A stretch of DNA of 64,000 nucleotides from assembly GCA_038040445.1 (NCBI GenBank), contig JBBPIG010000008.1:1-64000 (forward strand), in the 5' to 3' direction. Each line of letters starts with the position of its first letter. Position 1 is the first letter of the stretch. The notes under the pieces were generated by a model, which ran no database searches, was not told the origin of the DNA, and saw nothing but the letters and a program-made list of their open reading frames with translations. Below, in pieces: positions 35,566 through 46,487 of the stretch. The position numbers were made by a program, and so were the translations under genes. Source of the DNA: Acidobacteriota bacterium (lineage in GTDB: Bacteria > Acidobacteriota > Blastocatellia > UBA7656).

Positions 35566-37269
35566 ATGAAAGCCAGTGCTCTCGCCCTAATCGCAGCGCT
35601 GCTCTTGCTTGCATCCGTAAGCGCGAAACCCGAGGCCGCCCCAGAAGCAGCCGATATCGTGTTCAAGAACGGAAACATCTACACCGTCGACGATCGCCGG
35701 CCGCACGCCGAAGCCGTCGCGGTCAAAGCGGGCAAGATCATCTTCGTTGGCTCGAATCCGGACGTGAAGGCTTACGAAGGCAAGGGCACGCGCGTCGTTG
35801 ACCTCAAAGGCAATACGGTTGTGCCTGGCTTGACGGACTCGCATTATCATCTCTCCGGAGTTGGCGCGCGCGAGATGAACCTGAACCTCGAAGGCATCAC
35901 CAGTCTCGAGGCGTTTCTCGCCAAGGTCAAAGAGCGGGTCGATCGAGCGAAGCCAGGTGAGTGGGTTACCGGCCGCGGCTGGATTGAAACTTTTTGGAAG
36001 CCGCCGGTGTTTCCAACCCGCGGGGATCTCGACAAGATTTCGCCGAACAACCCGGTTGCTCTTACTCGCGCCGACGGGCACGCCTCGATAGCAAACAGCG
36101 CAGCACTGAAGGTGGCGGGCATAGATAAGAACACCCCCAATCCGTTCGGCGGAGAGTTCTTGAAAGACTCGAAGACCGGGGAGCCAACCGGAATGTTGAT
36201 CGACAGTGCGCAGGGACGGGTGTCGATGCACGTCCCGCGTAGCGCTAAAGACGAGGATGAGCAAGCTCTGCTTATCGGGATCAAAAGAAGCCTCGAGCTT
36301 GGTTGGTGCGAGGTGCAGATCCCAGGAAACAGCTTTGGTGAAGTCGAGCTGATCAAGAAGCTGTTCGGCGAAGGAAAGATCAAACTGCGCATTTATGACG
36401 CGGTGAGCGGCCCCGGACCGAGCGCGCAAAAGCTTCTCGCCGAAGGGCCAGTCATTGGGGCCTTCGACAATCACTTTACGGTGCGAGGCATCAAGGCGTA
36501 TATGGACGGCGCGCTGGGATCGCGCGGGGCGGCTTTGCTCGAGCCCTACTCGGACGCTCCAAACACTTCGGGGTTTTTTACTACTAAAGAAGATGCCTTA
36601 CTGCCGATGTTCATTGAGGCGCTCCGTCAGGGAATTCAAGTTGAAACTCACGCCATCGGAGATCGAGGCAATCGCACGATTCTTGATCTGTACGAGAAAG
36701 CTTTCAAGGCAGTCCCGCCTGAACAGCGCAAGATTCGCGAGCCGCGCTGGCGAGTCGAGCACGCGCAGATCGTCAGTCCCGTCGATATCCCGCGCTTCGC
36801 AAAGCTCGGTGTGATTCCTTCCATGCAGCCTTCGCACGCGATTGGAGATCTGCACTTCGCGCCTAGCCGGCTGGGAATGAAACGGCCTGAAGGCGCTTAT
36901 GCGTGGCAGAGCTTCATCAAGTCGGGGTCGATTATCCCGGGCGGCTCCGACGCGCCGGTGGAACGCGGGGAGCCGATGATCGAGTTTTATGCCGCCGTCG
37001 CCCGCAAGGACCAAAAAGGCTACTCGGGTGAGGGTTGGCATCCCGAGCAAGCCGTGTCGCGCGAGCAGGCTTTGAAGATGTTCACGATCTGGGCAGCGTA
37101 TGCTGCATTCGAGGAGAAGCTGAAGGGATCGATTGAAGTAGGCAAGCTCGCCGACATGACCGTTCTGTCAGCGGACATCATGAAGATCGCAGAGCCTCAG
37201 ATATTGAAGACGCGGTGCGTGATGACAGTGATCGGCGGCGACGTGGCCTATGAAGCCGGCGCCAATTGA
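35566..37269 (+). CDS. Exported YtcJ-type amidohydrolase
   Basis: 567 residues from ATG 35566 (GGAAAGG upstream). Upstream in-frame starts add a non-conserved leader. There is a signal peptide (MKASALALIAALLLLASVSA). The amidohydrolase-3 metal centre is visible: PGLTDSHYHLSG, RADGHASIANS, ETHAIGDRGNR and PGGSDAPVERGEP. YtcJ-like enzymes hydrolyse cyclic or N-acylated compounds, and the actual substrate is unknown. It probably works in the periplasm. Confidence 0.9.
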   Translation: MKASALALIAALLLLASVSAKPEAAPEAADIVFKNGNIYTVDDRRPHAEAVAVKAGKIIFVGSNPDVKAYEGKGTRVVDLKGNTVVPGLTDSHYHLSGVGAREMNLNLEGITSLEAFLAKVKERVDRAKPGEWVTGRGWIETFWKPPVFPTRGDLDKISPNNPVALTRADGHASIANSAALKVAGIDKNTPNPFGGEFLKDSKTGEPTGMLIDSAQGRVSMHVPRSAKDEDEQALLIGIKRSLELGWCEVQIPGNSFGEVELIKKLFGEGKIKLRIYDAVSGPGPSAQKLLAEGPVIGAFDNHFTVRGIKAYMDGALGSRGAALLEPYSDAPNTSGFFTTKEDALLPMFIEALRQGIQVETHAIGDRGNRTILDLYEKAFKAVPPEQRKIREPRWRVEHAQIVSPVDIPRFAKLGVIPSMQPSHAIGDLHFAPSRLGMKRPEGAYAWQSFIKSGSIIPGGSDAPVERGEPMIEFYAAVARKDQKGYSGEGWHPEQAVSREQALKMFTIWAAYAAFEEKLKGSIEVGKLADMTVLSADIMKIAEPQILKTRCVMTVIGGDVAYEAGAN

Positions 37270-37277
37270 GCCAACCC

Positions 37278-37316
37278 GAGGACTGAGCAAACGACCTGTC
37301 GTCCTGCTCAGTCCTC
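37278..37316. terminator. Hairpin between convergent genes, probable bidirectional terminator
   Basis: GAGGACTGAGCA and TGCTCAGTCCTC form a perfect 12-bp stem. ACGAC/GTCGT extends it inside, and CAGTCCT repeats follow outside. It has no T-tract, so termination is inferred from its place between two convergent stop codons. It belongs to the word-repeat palindrome class. Confidence 0.6.
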
Positions 37317-37334
37317 AGTCCTGACGGCCCATGC

Positions 37335-38177
37335 CTACTTCTTCTTCGCTTCCCACTTGCCGGTCATCTGACCCGCAAAATCGAAATCGCCGACGATTTT
37401 TCCGTCCTTGACGGTCCCGGTCATTCCGATTGCGCCGTTTGGCGTGTCGAGCGAAAAGCTGATCTTGCCCGCGCTGTACGTGCCTTTGCTCAGAGGCGCC
37501 GCGCCCTGCGCAGAATCGGATGTGCCGGTCACCTTGTCGCCTTCGAGCTTGAGCTTGAGGGTGAAGGGGATCGATGTGCCCTGCGCGTCAGCGGTCGCCT
37601 CCCATTCCCCAGTTATGGGATCGCCAGGGACGGCCGCCGGGGCTGCCTCCATCTTAGGAGCAGCAGGAGCAGCAGGAGCAGCTGCTGGAGCAGCAGGAGC
37701 AGCAGGAGCAGCAGGAGCAGCAGGAGCAGCAGGAGCAGCTGCTGGAGCAGCAGGAGCAGCTGGAGTAGCACCCACTGCCGCCCGCTTCAGCTCTAGGGCG
37801 CCGCCCTGGCCGCCGAGCTCCCACTTCCCGCTGATCTTGTCGCCATCAAGCATCGCGGTGACAGTGCCTTCATTTCCGCCGGCATCGAACTTCATCACTA
37901 TCTTGCCGTTGTCGAAGGTACCGCTGGTGATCGCGGCCGGGCCCTGTGGGGTGTCGATCTTGCCCGAGAGCTTGCCGTTGTCATTCTTGATCTCGACGGT
38001 CAGCGGAATGTCGCCCATCTGTTCGCTCTTGGCGACGCCTTCGTACTTGCCCGACAGTGAATCTTTGTTTTGAGCAGGCTGATTAGTTGATTTGTTAGAC
38101 GAAGCCGCTGATGCGACCGCTGAGAGGGTCACCAGCACGGCGATGAGCAGGGGGGTCATAAGCTTTCGTGACTGCAT
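37335..38177 (-). CDS. Secreted two-lobe beta protein with Ala/Pro linker
   Basis: 280 residues from ATG 38177 (AGGAG upstream) with a signal peptide (PLLIAVLVTLSAVASA). Two homologous lobes are joined: SLSGKYEGVAKSEQMGDIPL...GKIDTPQGPAAITSGTFDNG and PITGEWEATADAQGTSIPF...GTSDSAQGAAPLSKGTYSAG. The linker is a run of about 35 residues of Ala and Pro (AAPAAPAAP), encoded by a GGAGCAGCA minisatellite at about 37656-37767. It is probably periplasmic. Function is unknown. Confidence 0.82.
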   Translation of the reverse strand: MQSRKLMTPLLIAVLVTLSAVASAASSNKSTNQPAQNKDSLSGKYEGVAKSEQMGDIPLTVEIKNDNGKLSGKIDTPQGPAAITSGTFDNGKIVMKFDAGGNEGTVTAMLDGDKISGKWELGGQGGALELKRAAVGATPAAPAAPAAAPAAPAAPAAPAAPAAPAAAPAAPAAPKMEAAPAAVPGDPITGEWEATADAQGTSIPFTLKLKLEGDKVTGTSDSAQGAAPLSKGTYSAGKISFSLDTPNGAIGMTGTVKDGKIVGDFDFAGQMTGKWEAKKK

Positions 38178-38495
38178 CTTTAGTTCTCCTGACAAGGGTA
38201 TTCGGCTCTGGAACTCAGGCCAATCTACGGTGGCAGAGTGACCAAAGTTCTGAGGCCAGTATTTATACAGGAAAAACGGCGCGTACGAAAGGTTGAAACC
38301 AAAAAAAGAATGCGGAGTCTGTCGAGCCCGTCATCTCGTCTCTGATCGGCCAGCTTACTGAGTCCGGCCAGCATTGAGGCTCGTGCTTTCTGCTGACCCG
38401 TGATATATACCACCAAACGTCTTCTCAGTCGTCGCTTGTTCGACGTGCTCGTTCATGAGGCCGGACAACGACTTTTGACGCCGAGTTGATCCGGC
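38178..38495. other. 318-bp gap without a recognisable gene
   Basis: Short open frames here have no conserved look. TATAAATA-like AT-rich sequence near 38262 may be promoter sequence for the leftward secreted gene. Otherwise I see nothing. Confidence 0.4.
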
Positions 38496-39377
38496 TCAGC
38501 CTCCCTGAGGGGTCCCTGCGTGCGTCCGGACCAGGGAGTCAAACAATCGCGCGAGGTCGTCATTCGAGGAGAATCTTATTTCTATGATCCCCCCGTTTCT
38601 GGCCAGCTTTATCTTAACCGGCGCGCCGAGTCTCTTGCTCAGTTTCGTTTCAGCCGCGAGGACATTTGCCACCTCGGGATTATTGCTTACAGTAAGTCTT
38701 TTTTGGGTCGAACCGGAAGACACGCCCTGTGCTCTTTTGACAAGCTGCTCCGTTTCCCTAACCGAGAGCGTTTTGGTTACTATCTCTCCGGCAAGTGAGA
38801 CTTGTTGCTCAATTGCGTCAACTGAAAGTAAGGCCCGGGCATGCCCCATTGACAACCTGTTTTCTTCGACCATTTTTTGAACTTCGAGCGGTAGCTTCAA
38901 GAGCCGGAGAGCGTTAGTTATCGAAGACCGGTCTTTGCCTACGCGCTGGGCCAGGTCTTCCTGCGTGAGATCCCTGCTCTCCAATAGCTTCTTATATGCA
39001 TTTGCTTCTTCGATCGGGTTGAGTTCTTCGCGCTGAATGTTCTCGATCAGGGAAAGCTCCCAAACATTTTCTTCCGGGATCTCCTTAACGAGGCAAGGTA
39101 CTCTATGTAGTCCGGCTCGCTGGGCCGCACGCCATCTCCGTTCTCCGGCAATTATTTGAAACCGGTCGCCGAGGGGCCTAACAACAAGAGGCTGGATGAT
39201 CCCATTATGTCGTATCGACTGCGCTAACTCCTCAAGCTTGTTTTCCCTAAAAACACCCCGTGGTTGGGCATCTGCCGGGTCGATCCGGTCTATATCTAAC
39301 TCCATGAAGTCCTGGCCGAGGGGTGAAACCTGCGCGAACAACGCGTTAAGTCCCCGGCCCAGCGCCTTTCTTGACAT
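38496..39377 (-). CDS. parB: Chromosome-partitioning protein ParB
   Basis: 293 residues. The ParB/Srx CTPase fold shows PLVVRPLGDRFQIIAGERRWRAAQ. The ENIQREELNPIEEANAY motif follows, and then the helix-turn-helix (TQEDLAQRVGKDRSSITNALRLL) that reads parS. The C-terminal dimerisation region ends it. It overlaps parA by 32 bp. With ParA and the nearby parS site it segregates the origin region. Confidence 0.96.
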   Translation of the reverse strand: MSRKALGRGLNALFAQVSPLGQDFMELDIDRIDPADAQPRGVFRENKLEELAQSIRHNGIIQPLVVRPLGDRFQIIAGERRWRAAQRAGLHRVPCLVKEIPEENVWELSLIENIQREELNPIEEANAYKKLLESRDLTQEDLAQRVGKDRSSITNALRLLKLPLEVQKMVEENRLSMGHARALLSVDAIEQQVSLAGEIVTKTLSVRETEQLVKRAQGVSSGSTQKRLTVSNNPEVANVLAAETKLSKRLGAPVKIKLARNGGIIEIRFSSNDDLARLFDSLVRTHAGTPQGG

Positions 39378-40128
39378 TGTTTATCACCTCTTTTGCTAGT
39401 CTGACGTAGCTCTCTGCTCCCTTTGACCTGATATCGTAGAGGATGATCGGCTTGCCGTGGCTGGGGGCCTCCGCCAATCTGACGTTTCTGGGAATGATGG
39501 TCGTGAAGACCTGTGATCCAAGAAAATCTCTGAGGTCAGACACCACTTGCGCAGAAAGGTTCGTCCGCTCGTCAAACATCGTCAGCAGAAACCCTTCGAC
39601 GGTCAAGCTGGGGTTTATGGTTCTGCGAACTCTAACCAGAGTATCCCACAACTCGGATACGCCCTCCAAAGCGAAGTACTCGCACTGAATTGGGATCAGC
39701 ACTGAATCTGCAGCGGCTAGGGCATTCAAAGTCAATAGCCCCAGGCTCGGTGGACAGTCGATCAACACGTAGTCGAAGTTCAGAGCGAAAGGAGTGAGCA
39801 GTGCTCTTAGCTTAAATTCGCGATCCGGGAGGTCTACGAGTTCGATCTCGGCCGCAACCAGAGTCTTTTCGGACGGGATAATCTTGAGATTCGGCAACTC
39901 GGTGTCCAGGACTATATCATTGAGCGGTTCGTTCATTATCAGCGAGTGGTAGAGGCTTCTGCGGGATTTCCCCCTGAGGCCTAAACCGCTGGTGCTGTTG
40001 CCCTGAGGGTCAGCATCGATGATCAGCACCTTCATATCGGCGACGGCGAGGGTCGCGCCAAGATTAATGGTAGTCGTGGTTTTCCCGACGCCTCCCTTTT
40101 GGTTCGCAATCGCTATTATGCGCGCCAT
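39346..40128 (-). CDS. parA: Chromosome-partitioning ATPase ParA/Soj
   Basis: 260 residues. The deviant Walker A KGGVGKTTTTINLG is at the N-terminus, with DADPQGNSTSGLG and the DYVLIDCPPSLG Walker B region. This MinD/ParA ATPase binds DNA as an ATP dimer and is driven by ParB. It is the first gene of the parAB operon. Confidence 0.97.
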   Translation of the reverse strand: MARIIAIANQKGGVGKTTTTINLGATLAVADMKVLIIDADPQGNSTSGLGLRGKSRRSLYHSLIMNEPLNDIVLDTELPNLKIIPSEKTLVAAEIELVDLPDREFKLRALLTPFALNFDYVLIDCPPSLGLLTLNALAAADSVLIPIQCEYFALEGVSELWDTLVRVRRTINPSLTVEGFLLTMFDERTNLSAQVVSDLRDFLGSQVFTTIIPRNVRLAEAPSHGKPIILYDIRSKGAESYVRLAKEVINNVKKGAGPGT

Positions 40129-40214
40129 CGAGCGTTACGATATCACAAAACCCCCGTCCTCCAAACGAAAACCTCGAATCTGGTGGTAGATAACGAAGCT
40201 CAGAACTGCTTCAG

Positions 40215-40230
40215 TGTTTCACGTGAAACC
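40215..40230. promoter_or_regulatory. parS centromere site
   Basis: TGTTTCACGTGAAACC matches the bacterial parS consensus TGTTTCACGTGAAACA at 15 of 16 bases. It lies 87 bp upstream of parA, within the 323-bp gap 40129-40451 that also carries the parAB and atpD promoters. ParB should load here. Confidence 0.93.
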
Positions 40231-40436
40231 CTTTCCTATTTAACTTGTGGGTAACTGTTGGTGCTCTAGGAGGCTGGTGGCGTTCCGTTTAGGTGGTTAG
40301 AATGGCAAGGTGAGGGCAAAATCTTAGAAATGAGTGGCAAAGCTCGGTCGGCTGTGCTATTTTAATTCGCTTTTTGGTAATACTTTGCGAGTAGGCGCTC
40401 ATAAGGAAGGATATTTACCGGGTTAAGCCCGGCTAA

Positions 40437-41942
<1,506 letters not shown>

Positions 41943-42003
41943 CGCGAGGATACTGCTTTCGTTTCTTTACCTGGGCTAACAGTAGGCTATCGAGAGAGGG
42001 TGC

Positions 42004-42420
42004 ATGCCGCAAAGAATTCACCTTGAGGTTGTAACTCCAGAGCGCAAGGTTTTCGAGGCTGATGTCGAGCGCGTGGAGGTTCCAGGTCTCGATGGGGAGC
42101 TCGGCATACTCCCCGGACACACCGAACTGGTGTCGCTACTAAAGCCCGCCGGTTTATTGACGTACCACATAGCTGACGAAATCGGCGAGATGGCAATAAG
42201 CGACGGGTTTGTCGAAGTGAGCGCCGACCGCGTAACCGTGCTTGCGAACAAAGCTACTCGCCCCGAAGATATCGATCTTTCTCGGGCACTGATGACCAAG
42301 GAGCAAGCCGAGCAAAAGATGCAACGCGCTTTGGCCGATCCCGGTGCCGACATCGCAGGTGCTGCCGTCGAACTAGAGCGCGCCTCTGTAGAACTGCTAA
42401 TCGCGCAGAGGTCACGATGA
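42004..42420 (+). CDS. atpC: F1 ATP synthase epsilon subunit
   Basis: 138 residues. The beta-sandwich N-terminus IHLEVVTPERKVFEADVERVEVPGLDGELGILPGHTELVSLL is diagnostic. The C-terminal helical hairpin is the regulatory arm that inhibits ATP hydrolysis. It lies 61 bp after atpD as a two-gene operon. Confidence 0.96.
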   Translation: MPQRIHLEVVTPERKVFEADVERVEVPGLDGELGILPGHTELVSLLKPAGLLTYHIADEIGEMAISDGFVEVSADRVTVLANKATRPEDIDLSRALMTKEQAEQKMQRALADPGADIAGAAVELERASVELLIAQRSR

Positions 42421-42665
42421 GAGCGCGTGTGACGCCTTGCACGGTGTGGTTCATTACCAAATTATAGTCGTTGAGTTTTTCGAGCCCGTTGTGTTAATCT
42501 TCGCCGTCCTTGATCCGGCTCTTTCAATCGTCAGAGATCGACTCTTAACAAAAAGGGCTTCCGCTTGCGAGAGCCAATGCTGTCGGTTTGGTGCTGCTGC
42601 GCCACGAGACAGGGTTTCGCGAGCTGTGATATTTGAAACTCGTTCCTGGCAGCGGGTTCCGCGTT

Positions 42666-44084
42666 ATGTCTTCAACTGGCACCTTGCCACCACTGGCCCC
42701 TACAATGCATGCTGACTTGCTTTCATCGATACTCCACGCGATCTCAAAACGGGTGAACCAACAGAGCTTCAATATGTGGTTCAAGCCCGTCTCTTCAGCG
42801 CGGAAGGACGATTCAACAATCTATTTGGGCGTTCCAAACGAAGTCTTCCGAGATTGGATAACCAATAACTACTTTGATGTCATCGAGGAGTCCCTTCATG
42901 AGCTCGATCTCGACGCTTACCAGTTGAGGTTCACGATCGCCGAGACACAGCCGGTGGAGTCTCGTTTGGAGACACTCAGCGATAGTCCATCCAGATCGAA
43001 CTCGTTCCCGGCGAATGACCAGGGTTTCAGCGCGGGAGTCGTTAGGGCTTTAGAGAGCGAGCCCGTAGAACTTCCTCTCAACGCAAAATATACCTTCGAT
43101 ACGTTCGTCGTTGGCTCGTGCAACCAGTTTGCGCACGCTGCATCCCTGGCAGTCGTCGACATGCCATCGAAGACCTACAACCCGCTTTATGTATACGGAG
43201 GTGTCGGCCTTGGTAAGACTCATCTTATGCATGCGATTGGACATGCGATAAAGCAAAGAAACCAGAGCCTGCGCTTGACCTACCTATCGTCTGAACGTTT
43301 CATGAATGAACTGATCAACGCTATCAGATACGACAAGACCATCAAGTTCAGAGACAAGTACCGGAACATCGATGTGCTCCTCATGGATGATATCCAGTTT
43401 TTAGCAGGTAAGGAGCGCACACAGGAGGAGTTTTTTCATACATTCAACGCTCTGTATGATGCCCAGAAACAGATCGTTATTTCGAGCGACTGCCCGCCCA
43501 GGGAGATTCCGACCTTAGAAGAGCGTCTGCATTCCAGATTTGAATGGGGCCTGATAGCCGACATCCAGCCTCCCGATCTCGAGACTAAGGTCGCCATTTT
43601 GAAAAGGAAGGCCGACCTGGACAAGATCAACCTCCCGGATAGCGTAGCTCTATTCATCGCCAGCAAAATCAAATCAAACATAAGGGAACTGGAGGGCTCT
43701 CTAGTCAGACTCACCGCTTATGCGTCACTTAAGGGTTTGCCCATGGACCTCGATCTGGCACATGAGGTCCTTCGCACAATAATCGCAGAGGAATCGAGCG
43801 GCGTTTCGGTTGAACTCATTCAAAAGACCATTGCTGCGCACTATGGGCTCAAGGTGGCGGACCTAAAATCGAAGAACAACTCTAGGAAGATTGCGGTCCC
43901 GCGGCAGGTCGCAATGTACCTGTGCAAGACGCTGACAAAGGCTAGTCTTCCGGAGATCGGACGCGAGTTTGGCGGCAAGCACCATACGACTGTGCTGCAC
44001 AGCGTTAACAAGATAGCGCAGCTTTACGGGAATGATCCGGATTTCCACAAGGCTATTAACAACCTAATCGCGGATTTTAAATGA
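42666..44084 (+). CDS. dnaA: Replication initiator DnaA
   Basis: 472 residues from ATG 42666. Starts at TTG 42633 and ATG 42705 are also possible, and none has a convincing ribosome site. Domain I includes [24 protein letters not shown]. The AAA+ domain III has the Walker [10 protein letters not shown] and [12 protein letters not shown]. Domain IV carries the DnaA-box signature [19 protein letters not shown]. It binds DnaA boxes and opens the origin. The likely oriC follows directly, then dnaN. Confidence 0.97.
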   Translation: MSSTGTLPPLAPTMHADLLSSILHAISKRVNQQSFNMWFKPVSSARKDDSTIYLGVPNEVFRDWITNNYFDVIEESLHELDLDAYQLRFTIAETQPVESRLETLSDSPSRSNSFPANDQGFSAGVVRALESEPVELPLNAKYTFDTFVVGSCNQFAHAASLAVVDMPSKTYNPLYVYGGVGLGKTHLMHAIGHAIKQRNQSLRLTYLSSERFMNELINAIRYDKTIKFRDKYRNIDVLLMDDIQFLAGKERTQEEFFHTFNALYDAQKQIVISSDCPPREIPTLEERLHSRFEWGLIADIQPPDLETKVAILKRKADLDKINLPDSVALFIASKIKSNIRELEGSLVRLTAYASLKGLPMDLDLAHEVLRTIIAEESSGVSVELIQKTIAAHYGLKVADLKSKNNSRKIAVPRQVAMYLCKTLTKASLPEIGREFGGKHHTTVLHSVNKIAQLYGNDPDFHKAINNLIADFK

Positions 44085-44361
44085 GTTATCCATCTTTTTC
44101 CACAGCTTGCCTTATTCAGATAGCTGAGGACGTATCGAAGCAGACGGTGTCGATGTGACCATCAATCGAGCCTCCTTACTCTTGATATCTTTTCCACATG
44201 GCTTTCCACATGTGTGGTGCCTGGGTAGCCCCCTTCATTTCCGGGAGATACATAAGGACATCCACTTTTGCACAGGGTCTATTACTAATACTAAGAATAT
44301 TACTCATGATTTCGTCTTGTAGCAGTACCTGAAGCACCAACACTCACACAAGAGGTGCACC
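44085..44361. other. Probable chromosomal replication origin (oriC)
   Basis: The dnaA-dnaN gap holds several same-orientation DnaA-box-like nonamers: TTATCCATC (44086), TTTTCCACA (44096 and 44190), CTTTCCACA (44202) and TTTTGCACA (44266). A CCACATGTGTGG palindrome lies at 44206-44217. An AT-rich stretch at about 44280-44312 (ATTACTAATACTAAGAATAT) could be the unwinding element. Position next to dnaA and parAB-parS supports it. Confidence 0.75.
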
Positions 44362-45477
44362 ATGCAATTCACCGTTTCAAAGAATGCTCTCTTAAAAGAG
44401 CTAAATCTTCTCCAGGGAATAGTCGAAAAGAAAAGCACTATTCCGATACTGTCAAACGTCCTGATCGAAACCGCGAACGATTCTACGATTTCGCTGGTTG
44501 CCACAGACCTGGACGTGTCTCTTCAGACGGAGTGCGCCGCAGAGTCCGTCCGACCGGGGTCAATCGTTCTGCAGGCGAGAAAGCTGTTTGAAATTGTTAG
44601 AAACCTGCCAGACGCGGAAATAAACTTCGCGAAAGAGGACAACGACTGGGTCAGAATTCTTTGTGCCTCATCCGAATTCAGGATAGTAGGTCAGGCAAAG
44701 GAACATTTCCCGTCGACTCCTCGGGCAGACAAGGCTGGAGTAACAATTCCGGCAGCAGTGATTCATAGCCTGATAAACCGGACTGTTTTTGCGATCACTC
44801 AGGAGGAATCGCGATACGCGCTCAATGGATCCCTTCTGCTTTTCGGTGAAGGGAGGCTGCAGATGGTAGCGACTGATGGTCACCGGCTGGCGTTGGCCGC
44901 TGCCGATGTCGACAAGGCTGAGGACGGCTCTGAACATTTGAAGGTGATAATTCCGAAAAAGGCTCTGATCGAACTTGCCAAGCTGACGGCGGGTGCGGAA
45001 GGAGGGATCGAGCTATCTAGAGACGAAAATCACCTATACTTTGAGATACAGAACCGCTATCTCACATCGAGGATGCTGGCCGGACAGTTTCCAAACTACG
45101 ACCTTGTCTTGCCAAAGAACAATGACAAGTCGATCGCTTTGAATGTAGATCGGGTGAGTCAGGCTATAAGGCGCGTAGCACTCATGGCCGATGAGAGAAG
45201 TCACGGAGTGAAAGTCGATCTTACCAGCGGGAAACTGAGTATAACATCACAAAGCGCTGACGTGGGCGAGGCCAAGGAAGTGATACCTCTGGATTATACC
45301 GGCGACAACCTGAGCATCGGGTTCAACGCTCAATATGTTCTGGATTTCCTCGGCGTCGTTGGCACAGACGAAGTGTTGTTCGAGTTCAAGGACGAACAGA
45401 GCCCCGCCTTGTTGCGGCCATCTGGGGACGGGCAAGCGGATTACAAGTACGTGGTCATGCCAATGCGCCTGCTCTGA
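44362..45477 (+). CDS. dnaN: DNA polymerase III beta sliding clamp
   Basis: 371 residues with three repeated clamp folds. The N-terminus MQFTVSKNALLKELNLLQGI and the C-terminal YKYVVMPMRL are family hallmarks. LTYV-like variation is absent and the length is normal. It follows the origin region, in the usual dnaA-dnaN order. Confidence 0.97.
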   Translation: MQFTVSKNALLKELNLLQGIVEKKSTIPILSNVLIETANDSTISLVATDLDVSLQTECAAESVRPGSIVLQARKLFEIVRNLPDAEINFAKEDNDWVRILCASSEFRIVGQAKEHFPSTPRADKAGVTIPAAVIHSLINRTVFAITQEESRYALNGSLLLFGEGRLQMVATDGHRLALAAADVDKAEDGSEHLKVIIPKKALIELAKLTAGAEGGIELSRDENHLYFEIQNRYLTSRMLAGQFPNYDLVLPKNNDKSIALNVDRVSQAIRRVALMADERSHGVKVDLTSGKLSITSQSADVGEAKEVIPLDYTGDNLSIGFNAQYVLDFLGVVGTDEVLFEFKDEQSPALLRPSGDGQADYKYVVMPMRLL

Positions 45478-45522
45478 TTTGATTTCGTGACGCGGCGCAT
45501 GCAAGCCGCAACTCATGACGGT

Positions 45523-46239
45523 ATGTCCAAAAGCCCGGGCAAAAGAGTTCTCATAGTCGATGATAACAAGTCGATCCGTACGATGGTCGCGGACTATCTC
45601 GGCGCCAGAGGCTATGATGTTATTCAAGCCGTAGACGGGATAAAAGGACTCGATTCCGCGCTCTCTTCAGAAGCCAATGTCATAATCCTTGATGTAGTCA
45701 TGCCGGGCATAGACGGCGTAAGATTATGTCGGCTTCTTAGGGATAAGGGCGTGACGACACCCATAATAATGCTCACCGAAAAGGCCACCATTGGAGACAA
45801 AGAAGCCGGGTACAGTGTGGGCGTCGACGATTATCTCGCGAAGCCTTTCAGTGCTCGTGAACTCGAACTCAGGATCGAGGCGCTGCAAAAGCGAAGCCAA
45901 TCTGCGACTCAACAGCCGGAGCAAAGCATTGTTAAACGCGGTGAGCTTGAGATCGACTTCGGGAAACACAAGGTCAGGGTTGCTGGTAAAGAGGTCGTCC
46001 TAACGCCAATCGAGTTCAACATTCTCAAGCTGCTCGCGTCCGCTCCGGGCAAGGTATACTCGCGGCAAGATCTGCTCAACGCTATCTGGGATACCGCCTA
46101 CGAGGGCTACAAGCGCAATATCGATCCTCACGTCAATCGGCTCAGAACCAAGATTGAAGAGCACCCTAAGAGACCGAAGTATGTTCTAACCGTCTGGGGC
46201 ATTGGCTACAAATTCAACGACGCCCAATCATCAGATTAG
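45523..46239 (+). CDS. OmpR/PhoB-type response regulator
   Basis: 238 residues from ATG 45523. The receiver domain shows LIVDDNKSI, the phospho-acceptor Asp in VIILDVVMPG and LAKPFSARELELRI. A winged-helix effector domain follows (KEVVLTPIEFNILKLLASAPGKVYSRQDLLNAIW...GYKRNIDPHVNRLRTKIE). No histidine kinase is adjacent, so it is an orphan regulator. It is close behind dnaN and may be co-transcribed with it. Confidence 0.92.
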   Translation: MSKSPGKRVLIVDDNKSIRTMVADYLGARGYDVIQAVDGIKGLDSALSSEANVIILDVVMPGIDGVRLCRLLRDKGVTTPIIMLTEKATIGDKEAGYSVGVDDYLAKPFSARELELRIEALQKRSQSATQQPEQSIVKRGELEIDFGKHKVRVAGKEVVLTPIEFNILKLLASAPGKVYSRQDLLNAIWDTAYEGYKRNIDPHVNRLRTKIEEHPKRPKYVLTVWGIGYKFNDAQSSD

Positions 46240-46487
46240 AAGACGCGCTTTCGACGGCTGAGATAGTTCTCGTTGGCGGCCCCCTTCCGGTTCTAAAGAC
46301 GCCGCGAAGCTCGCACAGACGAAAGCTCGTACGAAAGTTGCTGCTCCTAGTCCGATACTGTATCCTTAGCGTAGCTTTTGAGACGCAGGAAGCCCCGGTT
46401 TGCTAGAATCTGTTGGGTAAACACGACTTGTAAGGCGCGATAGACGGTGACCGACACCACGCCGGCTGGTTTTTTGACGAGCGGACG

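Noticed and set aside
38225-38416. 63-codon frame between the secreted protein and parB
   Set aside because: No conserved features or ribosome site, and composition like non-coding sequence.
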